Assembly (NCBI GenBank): GCA_905221605.1
Contig: CAJNDS010000502.1
Location: forward strand, 834,501 to 898,500
DNA from: Symbiodinium natans
Taxonomy: Eukaryota > Sar > Dinophyceae > Suessiales > Symbiodiniaceae
DNA: 64,000 bases
Direction of reading: 5' to 3'
The translations under genes and the position numbers were made by a program. The notes beneath the pieces are model-generated. The model was not told the origin of the DNA and made no database searches. It was given only the letters and a program-made list of their open reading frames with translations. Below, one piece after another: positions 10,641 through 22,075 of this stretch (position 1 is the first letter of the stretch; each line of letters opens with the position of its first letter).

Positions 10641-10772
10641 TACTGGTTCCTAGTGGGGAATGCGGACATAAGGGATCTTGCATTCCCTTATATATTCAAA
10701 CATGTGAAAATGTATGCATGTATATGTCCCCATTTAAGGGTTGTGTCGGGTGCCAAATTACTAAGAACCAGC
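10641..10772. repeat. MITE-like element, family TACTGGTTCTTAG, copy 1
   Basis: Begins TACTGGTTCCTAGTGGGGAA and ends TTACTAAGAACCAGCAAGTA, imperfect inverted ends of about 16 bp. A second copy is at 45123-45214. Confidence 0.5.
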
Positions 10773-11562
10773 AAGTAGCACGCAACAGCGGGTGGCATGC
10801 CGAGCCAAGAGGGGATTCCCAGCACTTCAGTGCTGCTGCCGGCTTTAGGATTTCGGGTTCAGGGTTCAGGGTTTAGGGTTTCGGGTTTAGGGTTTAGGAT
10901 TTAGGGTTGGGGTTGACCGGGTCTTTGAGTTGAGTTTAGGCTTTAGGGGCTCAGGGAATCCCTCCCTCTGGCCGTGCGACCCGCGGGGTGATGGCTCTGT
11001 GCCGAAGGCACATTCTCGTGCGACACGGGAGGAGGTCAAGACGTTTTTTTCTTGACCAGGGGGCCCCCCTAAACCCTAAACCCTAAAAAAACCCTAAACC
11101 CTATACCCTATAAACCCTAAGCCCATGTGCAGCAAGGCTTCTGCAGAAAGTTCTCTAATCTCGGTAGGCCCGTGGGGGCTGCTGGGACATTTTATGTTCT
11201 ACCGTATTTGGGTTTAAGAGGATCTGGGTTTAGGGCTTAGGGTTTAGGGCTTGGGGTTTAGGGTTTAGGGTTTAGGGTTTTAAGGGCCATCCTAGTGATC
11301 CCCCAGGGCAGTTGAACAAAAGAAGAACTTGGAAAGCGGGATGTTACAGGCACACCAAGGGCTTTGATCCTTGGCAAAAGGGGCCTGCACAGAAACGCTG
11401 ACGCTGTGCCACCACACCGATGAACGTGAATGCGCGGTTTAGGGTTTAGGGTTTAGGGTTTAGGGTTTAGGGTTTAGGGTTTAGGGTTTAGGGTTTAGGG
11501 TTTAGGGTTTAGGGTTTATGGCCCCCGGTTTGTTAGCACTATGTTTCGACTAAAGTAAACCC

Positions 11563-11655
11563 CAGAAAGTTGGAACATGGTTTAAGGATGATTAGAGCTG
11601 GGATTCCCTTTAGTAACCCTTTTGGGGTATGGGGATACGGATGTTCCAACTTTTG
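11563..11655. repeat. MITE-like inverted repeat
   Basis: CAGAAAGTTGGAACATGG at the left pairs with GATGTTCCAACTTTTGG at the right, arms of about 18 bp around an unrelated 55-bp centre. Confidence 0.6.
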
Positions 11656-11984
11656 GAGTTTTCTGTAGGCGGGGCTCTCTTTGATTCAGGGTGTGGGGTT
11701 TTAGATGAGTCCCAGGTGTGTCACTCTAGTCCCACAGCGAGCAGAAAAAAGTGCAGGGTTGGTGGATGCGAAGCGCAAGTCGCCTACTATAGGGGTCGGA
11801 AAAATCACTCATAGTATTCCCTATTAATAGGAGGATTACTCCGAAGCCCTATTTTCATTATCAAAGCCCCTGTATTATCCTTGCATGCACCTTCATCCAT
11901 ATCCCATTTCCACATAGCTCGTTGCTTCGCCATCCTCCCGTGTGCCTCATGGGTCGCTGCACGGTTTCAGCTTTGAACCCGCAG

Positions 11985-12026
11985 ACAGCGCTCACAAATC
12001 TCCGAGCTGCAGCGAGAGGTTCCTAG
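11985..12026 (+). CDS. Short exon-like segment, unknown protein
   Basis: A CCGCAG acceptor is followed by QRSQISELQREVP and an AG|GTCGG donor. The heptad-like pattern suggests a coiled-coil fragment. Short, so weak. Confidence 0.2.
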   Translation, partial: TALTNLRAAARGS

Positions 12027-14360
12027 GTCGGCCCTGGGGGGGGATGCATCTTGGTAATTTGTTCACCTTATTCTTGGGCTTAAGAATATTTACAACTACT
12101 CTTCGGAGGGTTACAAGTTTTAGGCACTCGAAGGGCCTTCCTAGGTTGTTTAGACCACCTGAGACAAGGTCCAGACGGTGGCACCCTGCAACCGTTGCAA
12201 CTTGCAACCGACCCCCTATATTCCGAGAAGGAGACCACGTGAGTGCACGTAGCACCAGGTAGCATTGGGGCGAAGGGCTGGGTGAAGTCAGGGTCCCCTT
12301 GTTTAGGGTTTAGGGCTTCAGGTTTAAGGCCCGTTGAGGGTATTTTAGCAGGGCTCCTGATGAACGTAAGACCCCTATCTAGAAGTAGACTCCAAGTCGG
12401 CATGGGGAGCAAACGGAAGAAGCCCCCACCGGCTTGTTGTGATACAAACTGGGCAAAATTCGTGGTGCCCTGAGGTTAGCCAGAAGTCAAAATGGAAAAT
12501 GTGGACTTAAGTGATGAGAGCAATATACATATACATACCGATATATATATATATATGCTACTCCCCCCCATCGGCCTACCCTTTTTAGGCCTTTTTCGGC
12601 CTTTCTAACAAAAAATGACAAAGAAGGCCCAAAAGTCGCGTAGTTAATCACCGGGTAATGAAGGACAGTTACTGGGACACCCACCTCACAGACCCCGATA
12701 AGCTAGCATTGGAAGAATCTACATTTTGAATCTGAAGCGGACAATGCTGTTTTTAGATGTTTAGATCAGTGTTTTTCTATGCAAATTGTGCGTTTCAAGG
12801 GCAATTAATGTTTTGTTGAGCAACTAATTTATTTATACAATTGTGTTTGTACGAGGCAAAGTATTAATCAAATAGTGAAACATTTTTCTTGGTTCTATGC
12901 GAATTTAGCTACTAGAGTAATTATTAAGCAAAGAGCCCAATTTGACTCAAGTGAATACTATTTAAAGGAGCATACTCAACCAAGATACGAAATAAACACC
13001 ATTTTCAACCAAAAAATGGCAAAGTGTGCGTTTAAAGTGCAAATACTGTATTTATACAATTGTGTTTGTACTAGGCAAAGTATGCTCTCTGAAAAGTCCA
13101 CTGAAATACCTTATGTTTACATATTCATGAATCGTTTTTGTTTTTGAAATAATCATTTTATGCGAATTTAGCTACTAGAGTAATTATTAAGCAAATAGCC
13201 CAATTTGACTCAAGTGAATACCATTTAAAGGACCATACTCAACCAAAATACGAAAGAAGCACCATATTCAACCAAAATATGGCAAAGTGTGGTTTAAAGG
13301 GCAAATAGTGCTTTGTTGAGCAACTAATGCATTGAAACAGTTGTGTTTATACCAGGCAAAGTATTATTGAAGTACTATCTGCAAAGTCAAATGAAACACC
13401 TTATGTTTACATATTCATGAAACAATTTTTTTGAAGTATTCATTCTATGCGAATTTGACTACTAGAGGAATTCTTAAGCAAATAGCCCAATTTGACTCAA
13501 GTGAATACTATTTATAGGACCATACTCAACCAAATACGAAATAAACACTTGCGGACATGGAAGCGGTTCTACCTACATAACAATGAGACAAATTGCTGAA
13601 GTATTCACTAAAGACCACTTATATACTATGTCTGAAAAGCACAATTTGCATGAGCAAGCTTAAAGATGCACAATAACGGAAATAGAAGCGGTTCTACTTC
13701 CATAACGATGAAACAAAGATGTCTGAAGTATTCAATAAAGACCACATATATACTATGCTTGAAAAACGCAACTTGCACAATCAGGCTTAAAAAATGCACA
13801 AGGATCCTAGAAAAGTACTTAGTGAAGGCCATACACAAGCAAATTCACAAATACATAAAAACATCCAAAAGCGCAAGCTTTTCAGGAGAATCTCTGGTAA
13901 AGTTTGGATTATAGGGTTTTGGGGTATTCCTGGACGAGTAGGAGTCACTTTTTAAGCAACAATTCTAAGCAATAAATGCTTTTTCTCAAGACAAGTATTG
14001 CAAATGCTGCTTCTAGATAATTAATCGCATTTACCAGGCAAATATTATCCATGCGAATTGAGCTACCAGAGCACCAAGTAATGGCTGAATAAGGTCTACT
14101 ACACTTGAGTACAACCAAAAGATGCACTAAACACTAGCGGCTCTACTTACATAATAACGTTCTGAAGCACTAGAAAGACCACTTGTATACTATTTCTGAA
14201 AAGCACAATTAGCATAAGCACACTTAAAAATGCGTAGTTGTTGCCTCGTGACCGTGAAGGCGAACCAAAAAGCCAAAATACCAAAACCAAAAACCAAAAA
14301 TGCCAAAACCAAGAAAACCAAAAAAACCAAAACAAAAAAAAACAAAATACCAAAAAAAAC

Positions 14361-14417
14361 AATTTCCGGGACTCTTGGAGAAGCCTCATAGGGATTTCCC
14401 GAGAGTCCCGGAAAATT
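14361..14417. other. Core hairpin of the large palindrome
   Basis: AATTTTCCGGGACTCT and its complement flank a short centre containing GAAGCCTCATAGGG. CCAAAA-rich stretches lie outside it on both arms. The same core, in the opposite orientation, sits at the centre of the second palindrome (17403-17461). Confidence 0.8.
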
Positions 14418-14435
14418 GATTTTTTTGGTATTTTG

Positions 14436-16232
14436 TTTTTTTTGTTTTGGTTTTTTTTGTTTTTTTGGTTTTGTTTTTTTTGGTTTTTTTGGTTTTGGTA
14501 TTTTGGCTTTTTGGTTCGCCTTCACGGTCACGAGGCAACAACTACGCATTTTTAAGTGTGCTTATGCTAATTGTGCTTTTCAGAAATAGTATACAAGTGG
14601 TCTTTCTAGTGCTTTAGAACTATTTGTTTCGTTATTATGTAAGTAGAGCCGCTAGTGTTTAGTGCATCTTTTGGTTGTACTCAAGTGTAGTAGGCCTTAT
14701 TCAGCCATTACTTGGTGCTCTGGTAGCTCAATTCGCATAGATAATATTTGCCTGGTAAATGCGATTAATTATCTAGAAGCAGCATTTGCAATACTTGTCT
14801 TGAGAAAAAGCATTTATTGCTTAGAATTGTTGCTTAAAAAGTGACTCCTACTCGTCCAGGAATACCCCAAAACCCTATAATCCAAACTTTACCAGAGATT
14901 CTCCTGAAAAGCTTGCGCTTTTGGATGTTTTTATGTATTTGTGAATTTGCTTGTGTATGGCCTTCACTAAGTACTTTTCTAGGATCCTTGTGCATTTTTT
15001 AAGCCTGATTGTGCAAGTTGCGTTTTTCAAGCATAGTGTATATGTGGTCTTTATTGAATACTTCAGACATCTTTGTTTCATCGTTATGGAAGTAGAACCG
15101 CTTCTATTTCCATTATTGTGCATCTTTAAGCTTGCTCATGCAAATTGTGCTTTTCAGACATAGTATATAAGTGGTCTTTAGTGAATACTTCAGCAATTTG
15201 TCTCATTGTTATGTAGGTAGAACCGTTTCCATTTCCGCAAGTGTTTATTTCGTATTTGGTTGAGTATGGTCCTATAAATAGTATTCACTTGAGTCAAATT
15301 GGGCTATTTGCTTAAGAATTCCTCTAGTAGTTAAATTTTTTTGTTTTGGTTTTTTTGGTTTTCTTGGTTTTGGCATTTTTGGTTTTTGGTTTTGGTATTT
15401 TGGCTTTTTGGTTCGCCTTCACGGTCACGAGGCAACAACTACGCATTTTTAAGTGTGCTTATGCTAATTGTGCTTTTCAGAACTAGTATCAATGGTCTTT
15501 CTATGCTTCAGAAACTATTTGGTTTCGTTATATGGAATTATAGCCCCTAGTGTTATGGGTGCACTTTGGTTTATCAAGTGTAGTAGGCCTTATTCAGAAG
15601 CCAGTACTTGGTGCTCTGGTAGCTCATTCGCTATGGTATATTTCCTGGTAATGACGAAAAAACCAATTAGCTAGAAGCAGCATTTGCAATACTTGTCTTG
15701 AGAAAAAGCATTTATTGCTTAGAATTGTTGCTTAAAAAGTGACTCCTACTCGTCCAGGAATACCCCAAAACCCTATAATCCAAACTTTACCAGAGATTCT
15801 CCTGAAAAGCTTGCGCTTTTGGATGTTTTTATGTATTTGTGAATTTGCTTGTGTATGGCCTTCACTAAGTACTTTTCTAGGATCCTTGTGCATTTTTTAA
15901 GCCTGATTGTGCAAGTTGCGTTTTTCAAGCATAGTGTATATGTGGTCTTTATTGAATACTTCAGACATCTTTGTTTCATCGTTATGGAAGTAGAACCGCT
16001 TCTATTTCCGTTATTGTGCATCTTTAAGCTTGCTCATGCAAATTGTGCTTTTCAGACATAGTATATAAGTGGTCTTTAGTGAATACTTCAGCAATTTGTC
16101 TCATTGTTATGTAGGTAGAACCGTTTCCATTTCCGCAAGTGTTTATTTCGTATTTGGTTGAGTATGGTCCTATAAATAGTATTCACTTGAGTCAAATTGG
16201 GCTATTTGCTTAAGAATTCCTCTAGTAGTTAA
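14436..16232. repeat. 899-bp tandem duplication within the right arm
   Basis: Sequence from about 14436 to 15334 is repeated from about 15335 to 16232. The distal 550 bp of the two copies are almost identical, while 15480-15690 shows many small differences from its counterpart. Confidence 0.75.
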
Positions 16233-17150
16233 ATTCGCATAGAATGAATACTTCAAAAAAACTGTTTCATGAATATGTAAACATAAGGTGTTTCATTTGA
16301 CTTTGCAGATAGTACTTCAATAATACTTTGCCTGGTATAAACACAACTGTTTCAATGCATTAGTTGCTCAACAAAGCACTATTTGCCCTTTAAACCACAC
16401 TTTGCCATATTTTGGTTGAATATTGTGCTTCTTTCGTATTTTGGTTGAGTATGGTCCTTTAAATGGTATTCACTTGAGTCAAATTGGGCTATTTGCTTAA
16501 TAATTACTCTAGTAGCTAAATTCGCATAAAAATGATTATTTCAAAAATAAAAACGATTCATGAATATGTAAACATAAGGTATTTCAGTGGGCTTTTCAGA
16601 GAGCATACTTTGCCTAGTACAAACACAATTGCATAAATACAGTATTTGCACTTTAAACGCACACTTTGCCATTGTTTGGTTGAGAATGGTGTTTATATCG
16701 TATCTTGGTTGAGTATGCTCCTTTAAATAGTATTCACTTGAGTCAAATTGGGCTCTTTGCTTAATAATTACTCTAGTAGCTAAATTCGCATAGAACCAAG
16801 AAAAATGTTTCACTATTTGATTAATACTTTGCCTCGTACAAACACAATTGTATAAATAAATTAGTTGCTCAACAAAACATTAATTGCCCTTGAAACGCAC
16901 AATTTGCATAGAAAAAACACTGATCTAAACATCTAAAAACAGCATTGTCCGCTTCAGATTCAAAATGTAGATTCTTCCAATGCTAGCTTATCGGGGTCTG
17001 TGAGGTGGGTGTCCCAGTAACTGTCCTTCATTACCCGGTGATTAACTACGCGACTTTTGGGCCTTCTTTGTCATTTTTTGTTAGAAAGGCCGAAAAAGGC
17101 CTAAAAAGGGTAGGTCGCTGGGGGGGGGTAGCTATATGGTACCCCCCCCC

Positions 17151-17740
17151 CCCCCCAGTGACCTACCTTTTTTCGCCTTGTCTCAAGTCACCCAGCTGCA
17201 CTGCAAGCAAACTCGGTGTGCAATATAGCGTATTTCCTAGGGCGTAGACTAAAATACAACTAAAATCACATACACGGGACAGTAGAAAAACCAAAAATAC
17301 CAAAACCAAAAAAACCAAAAAAACCAAAACCAAAAAAAAACAAAAAAACCAAAAAAAAACAAAACAAAAACAACCAAAAATACCAAAAAAAACAAAAAAA
17401 AACAATTTTCCGGGACTCTCAGGAAATCCCTATGAGGCTTCTCCAAGAGTCCCGGAAAATTGGTTTTTTTTGGTATTTTTTTTTTTGGTTTTGGTTTTTT
17501 TTGTTTTTTTTTGGTTTTTTTTGGTTTTGGTATTTTTGGTTTTGGTATTTTGGCTTTTTGGTTTTGGTATTTTGGCTTTTTGGTTTTGGTGTTTTTGTTT
17601 TTTCTACTGTCCCGTGTATGTGATTTTAGTTGTTTTTGAGTCTACGCCCTAGGAAATACGCTATATTGCACACCGAGTTTGCTTGCAGTGCAGCTGGGTG
17701 ACTTGAGACAAGGCGAAAAAGGGTAGGTCACTGGGGGGGG
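17151..17740. mobile_element. Second, smaller palindromic element with matching ends
   Basis: The left arm starts CCAGTGACCTACC and runs through AAACTCGGTGTGCAATATAG; the right arm carries the complement and ends GGTAGGTCACTGG at 17733. CCAAAA-type tracts lie inside both arms, and the core hairpin is at 17403-17461. Its ends resemble the right end of the larger palindrome (GGGTAGGTCGCTGG at about 17108), so both probably belong to one element family. Confidence 0.8.
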
Positions 17741-17759
17741 GGGGGGGTCCATATATATA

Positions 17760-18095
17760 TATACATATACGTATGTACGTATGTAATGCAATGCAATGTA
17801 ATGTGATGTAATGTAATGTAATGTAATGTAATGTAATGTAATGTAATGTACTGCAATGTCATGTGTAATGTCATGCGTAATGTCATGTGTAATGTAATGT
17901 GTAATGTAATGTGTAATGTAATGTGTAATGTCATGTGTAATGTCATGTGTAATGTCATGTGTAATGTAATGTGTAATGTGTAATGTAATGTAATGCAATG
18001 TGATGTGATGTGATGTAATGTAATGTAATGGAATGTAATGCAAAGTATGTCTGCATGTCTGTATGTCTGTATTTATGTATGTATGTACGTATGTA
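17760..18095. repeat. AATGT-type microsatellite
   Basis: Imperfect array of AATGT, ATGTAATG and ATGTGT units next to a TA-rich tract at 17751-17780. Reading frames give only short-period peptides. Confidence 0.85.
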
Positions 18096-18491
18096 TGTAT
18101 GTACGTACATGCAAGCACGCACGCATCCAAATATGTACATACGCATTTGCGTGTTTATGTAGGGTTACAGTTGCTTGTGCATGCGCGTAGTGCGCTTTTC
18201 GTTCTACTGTTTATTAGTAGTCTGATGCCAGTTGTCATTTTTCGATATGTAATCATTGAGCACCTGTGTGCATGTCTGATCTGGGATTCGACGTCACTCC
18301 AGGTCTGGGGCTTTTTTTGCTTAAGGATCACTACCCAAACAGGAGTTCGAACAGAGAGCCCAAGCTTAGTTCTGCCCTGCAAGCCTCGCCTGGTGGCTTC
18401 GGGCTCAGGGGTTAGGGTTTCGGGCCTCCGGCCTCAGGGAATCTAGAAAAAGTTGGGTGCAAGAGAACGGAATATGGAGTTGAGGCTTTCT

Positions 18492-18605
18492 CCTAGGACC
18501 CAGAGTAGGCCCTTATTCACTTGTTTTTGGGGCTTAGGTTCCCTGACGAGCCCCTTTCAACGAAAAAGGGCACCCTTTTCATTTTGGGTTACTCTTGGGT
18601 CTAGT
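18492..18605. repeat. MITE-like element, family GACCCAGAGTAGG, copy 2
   Basis: Starts CTAGGACCCAGAGTAGG and ends TTACTCTTGGGTCTAG, the best-preserved ends of the family. Confidence 0.7.
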
Positions 18606-18693
18606 ATCTGTATGCAGGTACCCTAAACCCTAAACCCTAAACCCTAAACCCTAAACCCTAAATCCTAAATCCTAAATCCTAAACCCTATGCAG

Positions 18694-18813
18694 ATGCTAT
18701 GATATTGTGAAGAAGATATCTCCTTCTGGTGCTGACTCCGAGTGGAGACGTCTCACAGGCCTTGAGGCCATATGGAAATATGGGAGTTTGGGATGCTCAC
18801 GAAGCAAAAGAGG
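18694..18813 (+). CDS. Exon, unknown protein
   Basis: A CTATGCAG acceptor inside a CCCTAAA tract is followed by 39 open codons (CYDIVKKISPSGADSEWRRL then TGLEAIWKYGSLG), then GTTTAGGG at 18814. One of the clearest examples of the CCCTAAA-exon-TTTAGGG arrangement. Confidence 0.5.
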
Positions 18814-19103
18814 GTTTAGGGTGTTTAGGGTTATAATAGGGTTATGGGGTTATAGGGTTTAGGGTTATAGGGTTGTAATAGGGTTATAGGGTTATAGGTT
18901 TAGGGTTCTAGGGTTTCGGGGCGCGAAAGGGAGAGTCTGGGTCCCCTCTGCCTGTCGCTGCGACCCTGAAAAAGCCTCCCAAACCCTAAACCCTAAACCC
19001 TAAACCTTAAGCCCCAAACCCTCACCTGCTGGAAGGTTCAGGGGTACTTCGAAGAAGCGGGTTGATAAGTGACCCGAAGAATTTGAGAATTAGTTTTTTT
19101 CAG

Positions 19104-19215
19104 TATGCAACCACCAGAACTGGAACCCAAATGTTGACTTCTTGCACAAAACACAAGCAAGCCCCAGCAGCATGACAGAGAGAGAGGGGGGCAGGGAGAG
19201 CTCTTTGGATACAGG
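19104..19215 (+). CDS. Exon, unknown protein
   Basis: A polypyrimidine stretch plus CAG (TTTTTTTCAG) precedes an open frame CNHQNWNPNVDFLHKTQASP... closed by a GTTTAGGG donor at 19216. Probably the same gene as the exon at 18694. Confidence 0.5.
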
Positions 19216-19282
19216 GTTTAGGGTTTAGGGTTTAGGGTTTAGGGTTTAGGGTTTAGGGTTTAGGGTTTAGGGTTTAGGGCAG

Positions 19283-19440
19283 TAGAATCAGCCCGACGTG
19301 TCGAAATCCCCAGAATTCCCCCAAAGCTCTTCGTGTCGGTGAGCATCCGCAGCTTCAAGAGCCGTTCAGGGGTTGGCGCGCTTGGCCCAAAGGCACCGGC
19401 ACAACCCCATTTTCGCGGCCTTCCGGCATTTTTGAAGTGA
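19283..19440 (+). CDS. Probable terminal exon, unknown protein
   Basis: The acceptor is the GGGCAG ending a TTTAGGG tract. A 51-codon frame (VEIPRIPPKLFVSVSIRSFK ...) ends at TGA 19438-19440. The two leading bases would complete a codon if the exon at 19104 leaves one base. An alternative open frame exists in the same segment. Confidence 0.4.
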
Positions 19441-19554
19441 GGGAAAGGTCCCCGAAAGGACTGAACCTTCCTCGGAAGCGCAGTCCTGGACCTGACAGTC
19501 TGAGGGTAAAGAGTTTTCAGCTCTGAAGCACAAGCTCAGTGCACATTTACCCAG

Positions 19555-19601
19555 GGATCTTGGCCAACCTGCAAGCTCTGAAGGCCAAGCACAAGTCCTA
19601 A
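19555..19601 (+). CDS. Possible short terminal exon
   Basis: A CCCAG acceptor followed by ILANLQALKAKHKS and a TAA stop. Short, and an alternative to the stop at 19440. Confidence 0.2.
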
Positions 19602-19654
19602 TCCGGCCATCGTCCCTTGGTGCCTTCTGCCCCCCGCGACTTGCGGTAGAGGGC

Positions 19655-20040
19655 TTCGCTCAAATTAGAGGTTCTTGGAAGTCGACGTGGCCAGTCGACC
19701 CTCACAGCTCTGGTTGGAAGGGCGTGGCAGAAAAAAACTGAGCTTTGTGACGAACACCGTGGCAGTGGAGTGCCACTTCATCCGTCTGGGAACATTCTCA
19801 CCGGTGTCAGACAATACTGCTGAGAGACAGCTACCTGTAGCAGCTTTGTCCTCGTCAGGTTTCTGAGCCTGGCGTCAGCGACGTAACGCAGCAGACAAGC
19901 ACATGTGGCTAAACCCTCAACTCGTACCCCGAAAAATGGGGATCCAACTCGTTCTCAGGTTGGTCCTGTCGTACCTCTGGTCAGTAGAGGCATTGTCACA
20001 ATTTGGCCGGGCTCTTCCAATATCTCCCCGAAACTCAAAC
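19655..20040. other. Unique stretch, no gene supported
   Basis: GC-balanced unique sequence after the possible stops at 19440/19601. One 63-codon plus frame (19675-19866) is not convincing. It could be a 3' untranslated region. Confidence 0.3.
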
Positions 20041-20155
20041 CCTAAACCCTAAACCCCAGCACCAAACCCTAAACCCTAAACCCCAAACCCTACGCCCCAA
20101 ACCCTAAACCCCAAACCCCAAACCCTAAACCCTAAACTTTCTCAACACGGTGCAG

Positions 20156-20233
20156 GCCACGGCTTGCCGCGAGCCGCTTGTGAGCCGAGCCCAGCTAGGC
20201 AGCACAGGCGTGAACAGTGGAACTGACGCCTAG
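20156..20233 (+). CDS. Exon-like segment with stop
   Basis: A GTGCAG acceptor follows a CCCTAAA tract. 25 codons (ATACREPLVSRAQLGSTGVN ...) end at a TAG that is itself the first TAG of a TTTAGGG tract. Confidence 0.3.
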   Translation, partial: ATACREPLVSRAQLGSTGVNSGTDA

Positions 20234-21559
20234 GGTTTAGGGGTTTAGGATTTAGGGTTTAGGGTTTAGAGTTTAGGGTTTAGGGTTTAGGGTTAGGTTT
20301 AGGGTTTAGGGTTTAGGGCCTTAGGGTTTGTTTAGGGCTTTACGGGCTTAAGGGGGTTAGGGATTTAAGGAATAGGGTTTAGGGTAATTAGGGTTTAGGG
20401 CTCTCGGGGTCTGGGGGTTTAGGGGTTTTAGGGGGTTAGGGCTTCAGGGGGTCAGGGAACTAGCGTTTAGAGAAATTAGGGTTTAGGGTTTTGGAGTTTT
20501 AGGGGGGTTTAGGGGGCTAGGGGTTTAGAGTAATGCTTAGGGTTAAGGGGGTAATGACGAGGGTTTAGGGTAATGAAGGTTTGGAGGTTTAGGGTTTAGG
20601 GGTTTAGGCGTTAGGGCTCTAGGGGTTTAGGGTTCTCTAAATTAGGGTCTTTTTTTGCTAGCGCCGCTACAACCGCACAAGGTTTTTGGGCTTCTTTTGT
20701 TGGTCTGGGGTTGGGGGCTTTTGTTGGTCTGGGGTTGGGGGGGGGGGGGGGGGATAATTACGTTCTGGCCTCAACGGAAGAGATGTCTAACAGGAGCACT
20801 TTATTATAGCAGCACATCGACCATGATTGCGATGCCCGAATTTGCCTTAAGCCACCGAGGCCACCTGAGTCCCCTTAAGCTTCCTAAGCCCCCTCAGTCC
20901 CTTTAGATCCCCCGGCACACAAGAAAGCCGCAGTGCAGAAACTTGCAACACTTGCAACTCCTGAGGCCCTTGAACTCTTCAAAGCTTCAACCCTAAACTA
21001 TACCACTCCCAAACCTCAATAGTGCTGTACTGCAATGCCAAAAGATCATGCACCCACGAAACATCCAGAGAAGAGAACTCACAGTGCAACCCAAAACAAG
21101 ACCTGTAAGCCCGAACACTATGTGCACCCCGATAGATACCCAGAAACGCGCGCGCAGAAACCTCGAAAAAACAGCTTTTAAAAAAAAATAAATAAAGATA
21201 AATTCGCGTTTAGAAATTAAGCTCAAAGAATAGCGTTTTACCTACACCAAACGCTTGTTTCGACAAAAAACGGCGTGCGGATTCAGCGGCGGCGGGTTTT
21301 TGCTAGGGTTTAATTATGGTATTACGAGGGTGCCGTACTATAATATGCATACACTGTTAGAAGCTTACGAGCATCGAGTGCCCAGCCTTCGATGTCTGAA
21401 GTCCAGTTGCCCCTCTCCAAGCCACGCATGAACCCCTAACCCCCAAGCCCCTAAACCCCCTAACCCCTAAACCTCCAAACCCCCAACCTCCAAACCCCTA
21501 AATCTCCAAACCCCTAAACCCTAAACCCTAAACCCTACCCCCCCCTCCCCCTTCATCAG

Positions 21560-21653
21560 AAGGTCTTTCGCGCGTTGCTTGGCTGAGTGGGAAAAAGGCC
21601 AGGGGGGACTCCTGGGCCCACAGAGACTTCTAGGCCTGAGGAGGGATGCTTAG
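21560..21653 (+). CDS. Exon-like segment, unknown protein
   Basis: A CTTCATCAG acceptor after a C-rich tract and CCCTAAA repeats. 30 codons (SFARCLAEWEKGQGGLLGPQ ...) run into TTTAGGG. Confidence 0.4.
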
Positions 21654-21721
21654 GGTTTAGGGTTGAGGTTTATAGGGTTTAGGGTTGAGGGTTGAGGGTT
21701 ATAGGGTTGAGGGTTTAGGGT

Positions 21722-22075
21722 TTAAACTGCGCCACCCTTCTTGAGGGTCTCCCGAACGGCAACGTTCAATAGCACGCTGGGCATATGAGGAGTTCCGACA
21801 TAAATCGGCCCCTGGGTCCATGCGTCCACAGCAGAAAGTGATAAGATCCCTACGTTATGAGTAGCATGCAAACCTTTACTGTAGAATTGTGAAGATAACG
21901 TTTCCTGTTCTTTATGGGCCCTAACCCCGAAAACGTGTATGCGAGAAACTCTAGGTAGGATTTGCGGGTTTATGCCCGAGTCGTGGTCGCCTAGTTGCAC
22001 ATCAGCCGGGCAAGGGTGCGAAACATCTTCCCTCTCAAACTCTGAAGCCCTAAACCTTGCAACCCTAAGCTCCAA
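21722..22075 (-). CDS. Possible minus-strand coding segment
   Basis: A 117-codon minus-strand frame is the longest non-repetitive one in the 18-28 kb region (contains GPIYVGTPHMPSVLLNVAVR). No family recognised, and its orientation opposes its neighbours, so it may be chance. Confidence 0.2.
   Translation of the reverse strand: MELRVARFRASEFEREDVSHPCPADVQLGDHDSGINPQILPRVSRIHVFGVRAHKEQETLSSQFYSKGLHATHNVGILSLSAVDAWTQGPIYVGTPHMPSVLLNVAVRETLKKGGAV

Larger units (their letters stand above)
12575..17114. mobile_element. Large AT-rich palindromic (foldback) element
   Basis: The left arm, from CCTACCCTTTTTAGGC at 12575 to the hairpin centre at about 14394, reappears as the reverse complement in the right arm ending at 17114. 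Pairs such as 13666-13914 with 14875-15123 and 12875-13147 with 16541-16813 align along the whole length. The right arm is about 899 bp longer because of an internal tandem duplication. The arms contain diverged repeats of about 260-290 bp (copies near 12899, 13160, 13449) and of about 110 bp. ORFs inside are short and mirror-duplicated, and I recognise no transposase. Much richer in A+T than the surroundings and free of TTTAGGG tracts. Confidence 0.85.

Noticed and set aside
12875-16813. Mirror-image ORFs of 60-90 codons in the palindrome
   Set aside because: Each occurs in both arms or in several copies, is short, and has no recognisable domain; openness follows from AT-rich repeats.
14147-17652. 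Phe/Trp-rich ORFs around the palindrome centres
   Set aside because: They come from TTTTGG/CCAAAA homopolymer-like tracts.
17642-18130. ORF rich in His/Tyr/Thr
   Set aside because: Translation of the AATGT microsatellite.
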